Positions 1 through 11,095 are shown, counted from the stretch's first letter. The stretch is 64,000 bases of DNA from Corylus avellana (GCF_901000735.1 NC_081542.1:40715321-40779320), one strand, 5' to 3'. The notes: a model not told the origin generated them from the letters alone. A program made the numbers and translations.

Positions 1-58
1 AGCAAATTAAATACAACTAAATTACTTAAACAGATATAGTGTTCCAGTGGCCAAATAC

Positions 59-396
59 CTTTCTAGCATCCAGAGAAAGGTTTAGTGCACTGTCAACTTC
101 AGATGATGGAAGAGACCTATGTTCTGCAGGGTACCTTCCTCTGCTTAGATAAGGCAAACCAAGTTGACTGAAAGCACTGATTAGAACCAGAAAAACTCCA
201 CTCGCAAGGCCAACAGATAGCATTTTCAACAACGAAGAGCTCCTCTGCAAGTCATGGAACCATTTCACTTATGCAAATGAACACAACTCAACTGAATTTG
301 TTTTTTTTTTTTTTTAAGGGAAAAAAAAAAAAAAAAAGCTTCTTTGCAAGTCATGGAACCATTTCACTTATGCAAATGAACACAATTCAACTGAAT

Positions 397-431
<35 letters not shown>

Positions 432-3347
432 TTTACCTCAACTAAAAATCCAATAATCAGAGATTAAAAAATCAGTCATTTTCTTCTCCCAATTTATTCT
501 CAAATCTCCCAATATCCAGAACATCAATTACCTTCTTATTTCTAAACTTCATTAAAAAAAAATTATCATTGCCAGAGGGCCTAGAAAACCCCATCTCGTT
601 TTATTTAGAAAACCATGTAAAATCAATGCTCCAATTGTTAACTTTAACCAAGAGACAACATGAAAGCAATATTTGATTACCTTTTTGTTGGACAAGTTTG
701 CAAAATTTGCAGGCAGGCCACATGATAGCTGTTTATTGGGCAGTGAGTAAATATCTTCATAGTACATATCTAAAGTGTCCGCCAATCCAACCTGCAAAAT
801 GTATATGCTAGAATTGAAACCAAAATAGAGTCAATGTGATAAAAACAATTTATACCCAGCTCATTGGGATTAAAGCGATTAAAATAATTCTGATCCTTGT
901 AAAAACATATTACAAATGTGGCTTGATCGCATTTAATACTCATATGATTACCAAAAAGCTTTTCCCTCTTTTCTATTTTTAATATCTTTTTCTTAAAGAA
1001 GGTTGGAACTGGCAGCAGGGGGGCCAGGGTGGGATCTGGATACCTTTGGAATTTCTAGGGGAATTCCAAATTCTGGAATTAGGGATCCATGCTGTCCATT
1101 TTAATCCAATGGTTACTGTCCTGCCACGTGTCCCACTTATAATAAAATAATATTTAAATTTTATTATTTCTTTTATATTTTCTTTTTAAAATTTAAATAT
1201 TATTTTATTATAAGTGGGACATGTGGCAGGACAGTAGCCATTGGATTAAAATGGACGGCCTGGATCCCTAATTCCATAATCTAGAATTCCCCTAAGAAGT
1301 GGGTGTGAACACTTCAAAAATGTATGAAATGCCTACATCTGTCACAATAGAAACAAAGTACTATACAGAGCCTAAAAGCCAAAAAAGTAAATAAAGAACA
1401 AATTACCATTTGGGAGTGGGTAAGAAGTACTTCCCACCGATTCTGTGCAGAATTTTTCCAGCCCTTAAATTTAATATTTCTGAGTCTATCGGTGTCAATC
1501 TGTAGCCTATAAGCAGGAACATACTCACTTGTCCAAGCACTGAAATCTGGACCACCAATCTTTTCCAATTCAGCGTATCCTAATGGCAGCCACCAATGGT
1601 GATTTGATTCTGTTTTCTTGGTCTTAAAGCTTTCCTTTGTTGAATTAAAATTTTCTAACAGAGTCTTGGCATTTTCAACTACATCATTCTCAAATAATTG
1701 GTATATGATGACCGAAGAATCCTTTGATGCAATCCTTTTGGGCTTTCGAAACCAACGGAAGAAATTACTTGAAAGATTACCCAATATATTATCAAGGAAA
1801 TGCTTCTCAGTGCTTTGAAGAGCAGAAAGGCAAACAGCTTCTGCAAGTACAGAGATAACCCTTTCATCTGAAGAGGTGAGGCTAAAAGATTCAGGGACCT
1901 GCTGATACGAAAGGCATAAGAGAACTGAACCTATCAGTATCAATGTGGCACCTGCAGGACGGACATAATTATATGGTATCACAATTATGCAGATGCCAAA
2001 ACATAAGAGCTCAATACATATGGAAGGATGACAAACCTCTCTCGGGTTTTCAAGATCCTCCATGTTTCTTTCTGAGCCAGGTCTAAAGACAACAAGCTCA
2101 AAGTTCCAAAGCTGCTGCAAAACTACTTGTCTAAATGTCATGGAAAGAATATTTCTAGATGTAGTGCTTGTCAGCATAACTTCTGGGATAGACCTTCTGA
2201 GCTTTTTGGCTTTTTCTTTGACTCTTTGAGCAGGCAAAAACTGTTAAAGAAAACGATAAAATAGCCTTAGACAACTATTCAAAAAAAGATCTCAAATATT
2301 GATTCATCACCTTGCGTGGTTATTAATGTCCACATAATCAACACCCAGAAAGGATCCTAGAATGGGTAACCAGACACCATGTAATTGATTTAATTTACAC
2401 AAAAAAGACTTAGATTTTCATGGTCAACAAGAACCCATCAGGAATGAGAAACAAGACAAACCCAAACTAGGTAACTAAAATTCCCATTCAGATAGGACAT
2501 ACCAGGCAGTTTCTGATACAACCAAACGATTTATAAGGAGAGAGACAGAAGAACTAATCATACCAACGCAGTAGATGCATTACATACATGCTTCTACTGT
2601 TTTTTCAACTTCATTACAGCTAGAATCACGCCCTTACTAGGACCGTAGCTAAACCTTTCACCCTCTAAACCTGCTCTGCTTAGACGAAAACTTAGTAATG
2701 GCCTTTGTTCTCTCATTCGACTACAATGCAAGTCTCTCTCGTAAGTTCTCACTGTGTAGTTCAACATATGACCCAGATGGATGACTTGGTACAGGCCCGC
2801 TCAATTGTACTGATTCAGAACTACGCTATGCTTTCTATCATTCTATACTCTTAACTTTTTAAACAGCATCAAATTCTGGATAAGCTCAAAAACCCAGTAA
2901 TCAATTCAGAAAATTGAATAGCATTTGAAAGATGGGCATGGAAATGGAACGGACCAGCCGGGTGGAGACGGTGCTGCGCTCGTCCGAAGGGCCAGGAAAG
3001 ACGGTCTCGACAACCATAGCGGGCATGCCGGAATCGATGTGCTCGGCGGCAGCTTCACCGCCGTCAGCCGCTGCTGCGGTCAAGGCCTGCTCGAGGTCGA
3101 CAGCTCCGGCCAGAACCAGCCGAGCCAAGTCGGTCTCGTAGGCTCTCACGCACGGTAGGGCCTTCTCGTCGGACTCCAACACGGCTTGGAGGAGCTCTTG
3201 CTCGGTGGCTGAGCATGAGAGCACTGAGAAGGCATTTCTAGGGTTCTTGCGGGTTAGTTTGGGAATGAAATCTAGGGGCTTTACGTGGGGGTGAAATGGA
3301 ATGATAGGTTTGAGGTGAGAGAGGGATTGAAGCTGAAGGAATGGCAT
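59..3347 (-). CDS. Conserved plant protein of unknown function, probably plastid-targeted; 3' end beyond left edge
   Basis: I do not recognise the family by name. Four coding exons join in phase 0: 2955-3347 (start Met; 131 codons), 1407-2240 (278 codons), 681-791 (37 codons) and 59-244 (62 codons, ending at a GTATTT donor). The rest lies left of position 1. The first about 45 residues are rich in Ser, Pro, Lys and Arg with few acids, like a chloroplast transit peptide, which is inference. Acidic and Ala-rich sequence follows, then a Lys/Arg patch after the first junction (VKEKAKKLRR). The 62-codon exon has one hydrophobic segment (LLKMLSVGLASGVFLVLISA). A second hydrophobic stretch, encoded by 1899-2036, may be an in-frame intron, in which case the exon splits into 2037-2240 and 1407-1898. 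The codon run is open and GT/AG sites agree in phase, so I believe the gene is real. Confidence 0.72.
240..398. repeat. 60-bp direct repeat separated by T and A runs, at a splice acceptor
   Basis: The segment 240-300, which contains the acceptor of the exon ending at 244, recurs at about 338-398 with a few mismatches. The two copies are separated by a T tract, AAGGG and an A tract. In the intronic copy the acceptor CAG has become CAAAG, so it should not compete for splicing. It may be a small tandem duplication with slipped homopolymers, or a sequencing artefact at homopolymers. Confidence 0.7.
1052..1298. mobile_element. Foldback MITE inside an intron
   Basis: About 247 bp that fold back on themselves. 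The left arm starts TCTAGGGGAATTCC and the right arm, read in reverse, starts TCTTAGGGGAATTC. The arms stay paired through a GGGATCC block and a block with TGTCCCACTTATAATAAAA, leaving an AT-rich loop near 1165-1190. It lies in the intron between 791 and 1407 of the minus-strand gene. A partial relative with the same inner motifs lies near 4340-4460. No coding capacity is seen. Confidence 0.75.
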
Positions 3348-3872
3348 TGCTGGTTTTAGGGTTTTGAGGTCTGGAAGGAGTTGTCGTAGAGTCAGGGTTT
3401 ATGCAGCAAAATGGAGATCGTTTTATGTAACTTTTTTTTCAGTTATTTTTTTATTTTTTATTTTTAATTAAAATTTGGAGAAAAATGAGGAGATTCAAAC
3501 TATTGACCTCCGCTTCCTGAGACATGATCTATTACTGATTGAGCTACCCCTTAAAGATAATTCAGAAAATTACTTCTAAAATCAATTAAACATCAAAAAA
3601 TTGTATATCTGTCTTCCCTATAAGGCTATAATTAAATATAGCTTTTTTTTCTTTCCTTTTTTTTTCGCGAGGGTGAAGAGAAATTAATATATAAGCTTAA
3701 AAAATTAAATATCTTTTTTTTTTTTTTTTTTTTTTTGGCTCTTCATATTTGGAGAACTTTATTGATCAAAACTAAATTTGAAATAAAGTACAAAGTTTGT
3801 TAAACGATAATTTTAGTGAATTGTTTTAAAGAATCAAATTTTAAGTGCTCAATGAAAATGGAGGAATGTTAC

Positions 3873-4124
3873 GGCTGTGTTTGGCAATGTAATGAAAAAA
3901 GGGAATGGAGCGGTACTATAGCGGATTTGATTGATATGAGAGAAAAAAGTAAGAATGTTTTAAATAAAAAAGTGAAAAAATTTGTTTTGTAGTTATTTTT
4001 TTATTTGAATAGTAATAAAAAATTATTGATGTGATGTAACAAGTAAGAATGTTGAAGTTGATTTTGAGAAGAATTTTTTTGATTTTTGGGTTTGGTCCAG
4101 TCTGGCCCTTTGCCAAACACAGCC
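3873..4124. mobile_element. MITE nested in the left arm of the foldback element
   Basis: The terminal inverted repeats are GGCTGTGTTTGGCA on the left and TGCCAAACACAGCC on the right, about 252 bp apart. The opposite foldback arm lacks this insert: there GAATGTTAC runs straight into ATTTCTCAT. The insertion is therefore younger than the inverted repeat. The flanks read TTAC on the left and GACATT on the right, so any target duplication is only 2-3 bp. The ends resemble Tourist or hAT-like MITE termini. Confidence 0.75.
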
Positions 4125-4534
4125 GACATTTCTCATATAAAAACAAAACAACAAAAACAAAAAAAAAACAAAATTTATTATAATCACATGAGATTGTGAT
4201 TTATTTTTCAAAATTATAAAAAATAAAAACAAAATTTACTTCTCAAATGATGTGTCACAATCACATAAAATTGTGATTTATTTTTCAAAATAATATATTA
4301 TATAAGATTGTGAGTCGAGAAGAGGGAGCAAATTCCCCTTCTTGTACGGATCCGGATCCTTAGAATTCCTAAGGAAATTTTGGAATTTCAAATCTTGGCC
4401 CTTCAATTTCATCCAAAGGCTAGTGTTTCGAGACATGCCACACTAATAATAAAATAATATTTAAAATTTTAAAAAAAATAATAAAAAAAATTAATTAATT
4501 TGGGGTGGCCATGGGGTAGCCGGCCACCCCATAT

Positions 4535-4634
4535 NNNNNNNNNNNNNNNNNNNNNNNNNNNNNNNNNNNNNNNNNNNNNNNNNNNNNNNNNNNNNNNNNN
4601 NNNNNNNNNNNNNNNNNNNNNNNNNNNNNNNNNN
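4535..4634. other. Assembly gap, 100 N
   Basis: A fixed-length run of 100 N, so the true size is unknown. It lies between the two arms of an inverted repeat. Confidence 0.99.
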
Positions 4635-5187
4635 TCTCAATCTTAAATTCTAGTCGCCATAAAAACCGACATGTCCCAAGTGCCCCTAATCAAGCGTTGC
4701 GAAATCAATAGGGACATTTTTTTGGCCAAAAATGCCCCAAATAACCATGTCGCTAAACCTTGTTTTTTTTGTGGTGAATCCTATATAATATATTATTTTA
4801 AAAAATAAATTACAATCTCATGTGATTGTGACACATCATTTAAGATGTAATTTTTTTTTTTTTTAATGAGAAATGTAACATTCCTCCATTTCCAATTGAA
4901 CACTTAAAATTTGATTCTTCAAAAAAATTCACTAAAATTATCATTTAACAAACTTTGTACTTTATTTCAAATTTAGTTTTGTTCAACAAAGCTCTCCAAA
5001 TACGACGAGCCAAAAAAATAAAAGATATTTAATTTTTTAAGCTTATATATTAATTTCTCTTCACCCTCATGGGAAAAAAAAAAAAAAAAAAGAAGCTATA
5101 TTTAATTATAGCCTTATAGGGAAGGCATATATAAAAAATTTTGATGTTTAATTGATTTTAGAAGTAAACCACTGAATTGTCCACAAG

Positions 5188-5250
5188 GAGTAGCTCAATC
5201 GGTAGTGGACCATGCCTCATGAAGCGGTTACTAGTTTGAGTCCCCTTCCC
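5188..5250 (+). repeat. tRNA-like (SINE-type) patch with A and B boxes
   Basis: TAGCTCAATCGG (5191-5202) fits the RNA polymerase III A-box consensus, and AGTTTGAGTCC about 40 bp later is close to the B box. The spacing matches a tRNA gene, but there is no closed acceptor stem or clear anticodon arm, so it is tRNA-derived rather than a working tRNA gene. A mirrored copy lies in the other arm near 3485-3555. A closer-to-consensus relative lies at 33055-33130. Confidence 0.55.
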
Positions 5251-6276
5251 CTTTTTCGAATTTTAATTAAAAAAAGAAAAAAAAGTAAAAGATAACTGAA
5301 AAAAAAAGTTACATAAAAAGATCTCCATTTTAATAATAGGAAAAAAGTTGGAATACATTTTACTAAAAACTCATGTACATCTCATATGTTATTAAAAAAA
5401 ATTACACATATTATTTTTATACACTAGGTTGAAGGAAATTCCTCTAACCCAATTTAGAGGGGACAAAGCCTTCTACTTTAGGAAAATGAAAACATTCATT
5501 TTATGAATAAAAGCTTATATGAACTATGTGAAAAAACTAGAGTTAACCGATAATAAAAATACTTTTCGAATTCAAGGTTTGGTTCTTTTTTATTCATTTC
5601 TTCTTCTTCTTCTTCTTTCTTTTTTTTTAAAAAAAAAAAAATTTTTTTAATTTTTTTTTTAATATTTGGTTTTGTAATCATGTGTTTTGTTTAGGTCACA
5701 TGCAACCTATGCAACAATGTGTCTCCTCTTAATTGTTCGTACAGGGGAATCAACCGAAAGGTTTGATTAGTAGTTTGCATTCTTTGAACTTTATTTTTAT
5801 TTTCTTTTTACTTATTTATTTTATGTAGTTTGCATTTTTTTTTTTTTTTTGGAATTTTAGTGCCCAACATGCGATCAAGAACAAAAATGAAAGGTTAAGC
5901 CCTCAAAGGTTATAGATAGAGAATATCTCGCTAGACATGTTACTCTGAGGACTTTTTTAGATATTATGCGAGGTGAATGCTTTGGTGCGAAACCAACAGG
6001 TTTTGTGTTTGGCAATGGCTGGAAAGTAAATTGTCTGCCATATCTCATCTCTCGTGCATTCTCTTATAGAACTCAAAAGCTTCTCTGGCTGACTAGTTTC
6101 CCAACCCCCTAAACATGGTATTCCAAAGAAACACATTTGGGTTTTCAATTTCATCAACCGCTGCATAATCCATATCTCCACCCTCCGAAACCGCACAAAA
6201 CACAATGATCTTGCCAACGACATTGATTAAAGCCAGCTAGGGTACAAACTTTATTTATTTTATTTCTCTTTCTCAT

Positions 6277-6376
6277 NNNNNNNNNNNNNNNNNNNNNNNN
6301 NNNNNNNNNNNNNNNNNNNNNNNNNNNNNNNNNNNNNNNNNNNNNNNNNNNNNNNNNNNNNNNNNNNNNNNNNNNN
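6277..6376. other. Assembly gap, 100 N
   Basis: A fixed 100-N run inside the second inverted-repeat element. The missing sequence might hold transposase coding sequence. Confidence 0.99.
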
Positions 6377-6734
6377 CTTGCCTAGGAAGCGCCCTCATTA
6401 TAAAAATGGAGCGCTCAGGTGGGCAAGAAAGGGGGCGCTTGCGTGTAAAGAGCCCCTATTTCTATATGGGAGCACTTCCACGCCGCAAAGCGCCTTCAAT
6501 AATTAATATATAGAGAAAATATTTTCCCATGCAATCCATATATATTTTTTATATTCTCCTGATATACAATACGCAATACAATATTGTATTGCGTATTTTC
6601 TCCATAAATATTGAATTAATCCATAAATATTTTCTCCATTCATCAATCTCATACAATCTTATATATATATATATATATCTCACAATACATATCTAATCCA
6701 TATATACAATCTCATATCTCATAAGACATCTAAA

Positions 6735-6880
6735 TCCAAAATGATGATGTCATAAACACAAAGTGTACCACATCTTAAAGAGTTAACAAAAATTGTACCA
6801 TACATATGAAATAAAATAACCAAAACGATATCATAAACACAAAGTGTACCACCTCTTAAAAGAGTTCACAAAAATTATAT
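6735..6880 (+). repeat. Short direct duplication
   Basis: The block CATAAACACAAAGTGTACCA followed by CTTAAAGAGTT and CACAAAAATT occurs at about 6750-6800 and again at about 6830-6877 with few differences. It lies next to the transposase-like fragment. No coding sequence is seen. Confidence 0.7.
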
Positions 6881-6882
6881 AT

Positions 6883-7011
6883 TGCTCGTAAACGGCCAGT
6901 GTATTCTGCATTCTCCATGACCTTGGCATAAGCGTCGTCAGTTGCCCAATTTATTGATCCATGTGTCAAGCTTGAGCTTACTGCAATGTCTTGTGAACTC
7001 AGAGCCCTCAT
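6883..7011 (-). pseudogene. Fragment resembling plant En/Spm (Ptta) transposase-associated domain
   Basis: Reverse-strand translation from an ATG at 7011 gives about 43 open residues containing INWATDDAYAKVMENAEYTG followed by RLRA. From family knowledge this resembles the conserved short motif of plant Ptta/En/Spm (CACTA-type) transposase-associated proteins, where a DA-[YF]-x-x-VMG segment precedes G-R-[VL]-R-G. The conserved Gly after VM is Glu-Asn here and the frame does not extend into a complete domain, so I read it as a captured or decayed fragment. Assignment is by motif only. Confidence 0.45.
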
Positions 7012-8100
7012 CTTCTCCTATATTTATATAGAATATGGAAAAGTGTTACACACCAACTAATCGACTCATAAAGACTTACAATATTATAGTGTTTTTGAAA
7101 AAATAAACACATGCATACACAAATTAAATATACAAGTTAATCACATACAACTTTATCCTCAATGTCTGTATTGAGAAAACTGCTATGTTACATGGTGAAA
7201 TGCTTAGAATTTAATTTTTTGGAGCAGATAACTTTTTGGGAGGCATGTCTTACTCTTACTGATTATTATTTGAGACACCTTTTCCTTAGATTGCAAGATT
7301 GATGATTAGCTAAGAGTTTAGATTTGCCTTATTTGGTTTTGACTCTAAAATAAATTTTCTTTACTGTTTTACCTAGTGCCCATAAACAAATTTCAAAATG
7401 ATACAATAGTCAAAATTTAGCAGTAGAAAGGGACTTCAATGGAGTAGATCACTATTGATGATGCTATATATTTTTCTACCCTTTCAACACATCCGTGCAA
7501 AGTATTTTCTCCTAATGAAAATATTATTTGATCTCAAATTTCTAGCTAGTATGTGTGAAAAGATTTTTATTAGTTGAAAGTGGCACCTTAATTATCATGA
7601 GAAAAATACTTTAAAACTTATTTTTTTTCGAAAATCAGATGATTGACTAATAATTTCCTGATGATAAGATAAATTTAATGGCAAAGATAAGATCTATCTG
7701 GTGGATAAGACAATTAAAATTCAAAAAATGGCACCAATCTCGACGAGAAATTTTGGATAGTAAAGCAGACTATTCTGGCACTACCAATGAAGAGGAAAAA
7801 CAAAGGAACATGCTAATAAAGGATAAGAAAAAACAATAAAATTAAATTAAAAAAAAAAAGAAAAAAAAAGAAGGTATTATGAACGAACTACATAGTGAAA
7901 TCAAAACTGAATTAAATCTGAAATAACACTACAAGACAACCACGGAGATTCTTCAAAATTGTGATTGCTGCATTCAACAAACCAACTACACCCTAAAAGC
8001 AGAGAAAAATTTGCTGAATTTAAAATCTCTAATTCTCCTAAAAATCATAATACATAAAAAATCTGACTATTAGAATCCTAAATCGACAACTTAAAGAGAC
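7012..8100. other. No gene seen; interior of inverted-repeat element
   Basis: AT-rich, with stops in all frames. CACTACAAGACAACCACGG near 7927 begins like a CACTA-type terminus, but no matching end was found. Confidence 0.5.
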
Positions 8101-8475
8101 AGCAGATACAAAGAAAAACAGAGACAGAGAGAGACTCACTAGTACAGGAACGTAGAGAGAGGCAGGCCGGTTTTGACTAGAGAAGATGGCCGGTGGGTTG
8201 GCCAACCGTGCGGGTCACTGGGCGCCGGAGAGAGAGATAGGAAAATCGAGATTGAGAGAGGGGCAACTGACGCTGTAGAGAGAGATATGGATCGATATAT
8301 ATTGAGGGAGAGGGGAGAGGCTAGGGATCAAAAATATATATCAGGTATATATATATATATATCCTGATGCAGAGAGGGGGGACTAGCAGGCCGCGCGGGG
8401 AGAGGTTAGGGAAAATATATATTGAGGGAGAAATTAAGTCTTAGAGCGGGAGCTGAGGAATCAAAAGGAAAATTA
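8100..8475. repeat. (AG)n-rich low-complexity tract
   Basis: Repeated GAGAGA blocks and a duplicated AAATATATATTGAGGGAGA motif (near 8295 and 8413). The 64-residue frame here is compositionally biased and matches no family I know. It could be a 5'-leader-like remnant. Confidence 0.6.
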
Positions 8476-8599
8476 AGTTCCCACTCGCAAAAACAAAAAA
8501 TATAAATATATTAAAATTAAAAAACACTTATAAATTTATTTATAAAAATAAAAAGTAAATACAAAAATTAAAAACATTTAAAAGAGACTTAAACTAAAA

Positions 8600-8985
8600 A
8601 ATATATAAATGCAAAATCAGTTAATGTGGTTGTCTAGATTAAAAATTCATCTATGTGATATAAAAACAAAAATAATACTAATTCAGAAATTATCGGGATA
8701 GGCCACAATAATAATTTAATTCTTGTAATCAATTAAATTCTGTCAAAGTAGTTAACGGATTCCATTAGTGTATCACATCATTACCAATAGATACATGTCA
8801 TTCTTATTTAAAAGTAAATAAATATATTAAATATATAAATTAATTTTAATATTAAAAAAAAAATGAGGGCAAGGATCGGAGGGGGTGGCCAACGAGCCAC
8901 CCCCAGAAATGGCCGGAAGTGGCGTATGGCCACCCCTAGACACCATGGGGTGGCCCGCGTCCCACCCCTTAGCATTCAACTCGCA
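8600..8985. mobile_element. MITE piece with GGCCACCCC GC-rich core
   Basis: 8607-8815 resembles the left arm of the MITE at 24246-24772 (shared TTAAATTCTGTcAAA and ACGGATTC blocks). A matching right-arm-like piece occurs at about 9966-10160, so the original element appears split by other insertions. 8875-8970 is a cluster of GGGGTGGCC / GGCCACCCC motifs on both strands. Confidence 0.5.
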
Positions 8986-9632
8986 TAGTATCCATAAAAG
9001 TCCTTAGAGTAACATGTGTAGCGAGATATTCTCTATCTATAATCTTTGAAGGCTTAACCTTTCATTTTTGTTCTTGATGGCATGTTGGGCGCTAAAATTA
9101 AAAAAAAAAAAAAAAAGAAATGCAAACTACATAAAATAAATAAGTAAAAAGAAAAAAAAAAAAAAAAAAAAAAAGGTTCAAAAAATGCAAACTACTAATC
9201 AAACCTTCCGGTTGATTTCCCTGTACGAACAATGGAGAGGAGACACATTGTTGCATAGGTTGCATGTGACCTAAGCAAAACACATGATTACAAAACCAAA
9301 TATTAAAAAATACATAAAATAAAATAAAAAAGAAGAAGAAGAAATGAATAAAAAAGAACCAAACCTTAAATTCGAAAAGTATCTTTATTATCGGTAAATT
9401 CTAGTTTTTTCACATAGAAAGCTTTTATTCCTAAAATGAATGTTTTCATTTTCCTAAAGCTTAGGGGATTGAGTTTTCCTCCAAATTGAGTTAGAGGAAT
9501 TTCCTTCAACATAATCTATAAAAATAACATGTGTCATTTCTTTTAATAATATGTGAAATGCACATGAGTTTTTAGTAACATGTATTCCAACTTTGTTTCT
9601 ACTATTAAAAAACATGTGCATCTCACATGTTC

Positions 9633-9729
9633 AAGAGATATGTATTAAGTTGATGTGAAGCTTATTATGAAGCTTATACCACAATGAAGCTTCATAATAA
9701 GCTTCACATCATCTTAGTACCCATCTCTT
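9633..9729. mobile_element. About 97-bp hairpin MITE, copy 1
   Basis: Almost perfectly self-complementary around GATGTGAAGCTTATTATGAA / TTCATAATAAGCTTCACATC, with ends AAGAGATA and ATCTCTT. The same hairpin occurs at about 24009-24109, and in both places it is followed by a shared stretch of about 100 bp ending in GCTTGTCTATGCG. The repeated unit is therefore larger than the hairpin. Confidence 0.75.
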
Positions 9730-10480
9730 AATAAAAAATTTGATACTCATAAATTTTTTCTTAAAACTTTTACCAACCCTGTTCTCCTCTCCACTAGCTA
9801 CTAGTCGCTTGTCTATGCGCCGTGGTTCACGGCGGCACAGGTGGGGATATAGAGGGATTAAGCTTAAATGGTGTGGGTATAGAGGGATCATGTTTATTTA
9901 AATTGACGTGGAGTATGTACTAGAGCCTCAAAATGACGTGGAAAAGCTTACTTGTTATTTTTTAAAAGCAAAAGTAAAAATAGCACGTGTCTTATTTTTA
10001 TTAGGTGTGAGGTGGTAATGAAACGGTTTCTATTAAATAATTTAACGGAAAATGATTTCAGGGAGTAAAATGTTATTTTGGCCTATCTGAGCACCTATAA
10101 ATTTTTTTTATATCACAAGGAGCGATTTGTGAATTAGGTCAACCACGATGACCAATTTTACATTTATCTCTACGAAGAACTCAGATTTCTTTGCCAAACT
10201 TGATGCTTTTGAATATATAAAGTACCGAGGGAGAAAATTGGATGTTCTGCAACAAGAAAAATAGTTGGCGAAAAATCCAGACCCATAAACCAAAAATAAA
10301 TAAAAGAGAGAAAAGCTTACCTATGCCAGCATGGTGTCTGCTATGAAGATAATGGAGAAAGAGCGGAAGAACGAGAACTGACTAAAGAAGAACGAGAACT
10401 GAGAGGAGAGTGATTTTTGTTCGAAACCTTGGGTTCAAATTTTGGAATCCAATATTTTATAAAACATGTGGCATGTTCCA
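9730..10480. other. No gene seen; repeat-derived
   Basis: Contains the tail of the hairpin repeat (to about 9830), a MITE right-arm piece (about 9966-10160) and a direct repeat of AAGAACGAGAACTGA near 10366-10402. Confidence 0.5.
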
Positions 10481-10489
10481 GGCCGTTCT

Positions 10490-11095
10490 GGATCAAGATC
10501 CCCTCCCATTATTGGGAAAATTGGAGATTCTCAAATTTTCAATCATGATCGTCCATTTTTATCCAATAGCCCACACGATGTCACATGTCCCACTTAAATT
10601 AAACAGTAAAATATTAATTAACTTTTAAAAAGAAAATTAAAATTAAAATAATAAAAAATTAAAATCAAATTTGGAAAAAAACTAGGGTGGCCGGCCACCC
10701 CAGTTGAGTCTAGGGGTGGCTTTGTTGGGGGTGGTCGAAGCCACACCGTGGCTCTTGAGGGTAGATCGGCCACCCATATATAAGGCCTAAACCTATTTTA
10801 ATATAATAATGGGTTTGAACCTTAGGGGTGGCCGATCCAACCCATGGCCCTTGGGGGTGGTTCGGCCACCCTCAAGGGCCAAATAAAAAAGAGATTAAAA
10901 TTTTTTTGCCCTTGGGGGTGGTTCGCCAAGGGCCATGGGATGGCCGAAACCGGTGGCCGGCCACCCCAATTTTTTTCAAAATTAATTTTATCTTTTTAAA
11001 ATTTGATTTTCATTTTTTTTTTTTAAGTTAATAAATATTTTATTATTTAATGTAAGTGGAACACATGGCGTCGTGTGGGCTATTAAATAAAGGAA
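10490..11095. mobile_element. MITE with GC-rich GGGGTGGCC core
   Basis: The left arm has TCCATTTTTATCCAATAGCC, CACACGATGTCACATGTCCC and ACTTAAATTAA. The right arm is its complement (TTAATGTAAGTGGAACACATGG, then GTGTGGGCTATT). The centre holds at least six GGGGTGG(C/T)C or complement motifs. The closest relative is at 24845-25395. The terminal about 40 bp of the right arm is missing or replaced. Confidence 0.7.

Larger units (their letters stand above)
3408..5335. mobile_element. Long inverted-repeat (foldback or MULE-like) element with an assembly gap
   Basis: The sequence from about 3408 to 4310 is repeated in reverse complement at about 4773-5335. Both outer ends carry the block AATGGAGATC followed by TTTTATGTAAC. 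Matching continues through a tRNA-like patch, a TTAAATATAGC block and the AATGGAGGAATGTTAC block. The middle (4311-4772) holds a GC-rich GGCCACCCC palindrome and a 100-N gap (4535-4634). No transposase is visible. Long arms without coding content fit a foldback or non-autonomous Mutator-like element. A clear target duplication was not found, and the right end abuts a second inverted-repeat element. Confidence 0.7.
5330..9615. mobile_element. Second long inverted-repeat element with about 600-bp arms
   Basis: The segment about 5330-5960 recurs in reverse complement at about 8985-9615. Shared blocks include GTTGGAATACA at the outer end, ATGAATGTTTTCATTTTCC, a GAAGAAGAA tract, CATGCAACCTATGCAACAA and GATATTCTCTATCTATA at the inner end. 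The interior holds a 100-N gap (6277-6376), a GGGCGCTT-rich patch (6377-6495), a transposase-like fragment (6883-7011) and purine-rich (AG)n sequence (8100-8460). Its left end overlaps the right end of the preceding foldback element. The interior also carries pieces of other MITEs (8600-8960), so the unit is mosaic. Confidence 0.65.

Noticed and set aside
1314..1406. Extension of the minus-strand exon past 1407 (hydrophobic ICSLFTFLAFRLCIV)
   Set aside because: This is intron read-through after the ATG/GTAATT donor; the next exon continues in phase from 791.
5188..5250. Functional tRNA gene
   Set aside because: A- and B-box-like sequences are present, but acceptor and anticodon stems do not form and no discriminator end is seen; a SINE or tRNA-derived repeat is a better reading.
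5957..6223. 88-residue minus-strand frame
   Set aside because: Falls at the inner edge of an inverted-repeat arm; no recognisable domain and no codon pattern distinguishing it from chance.
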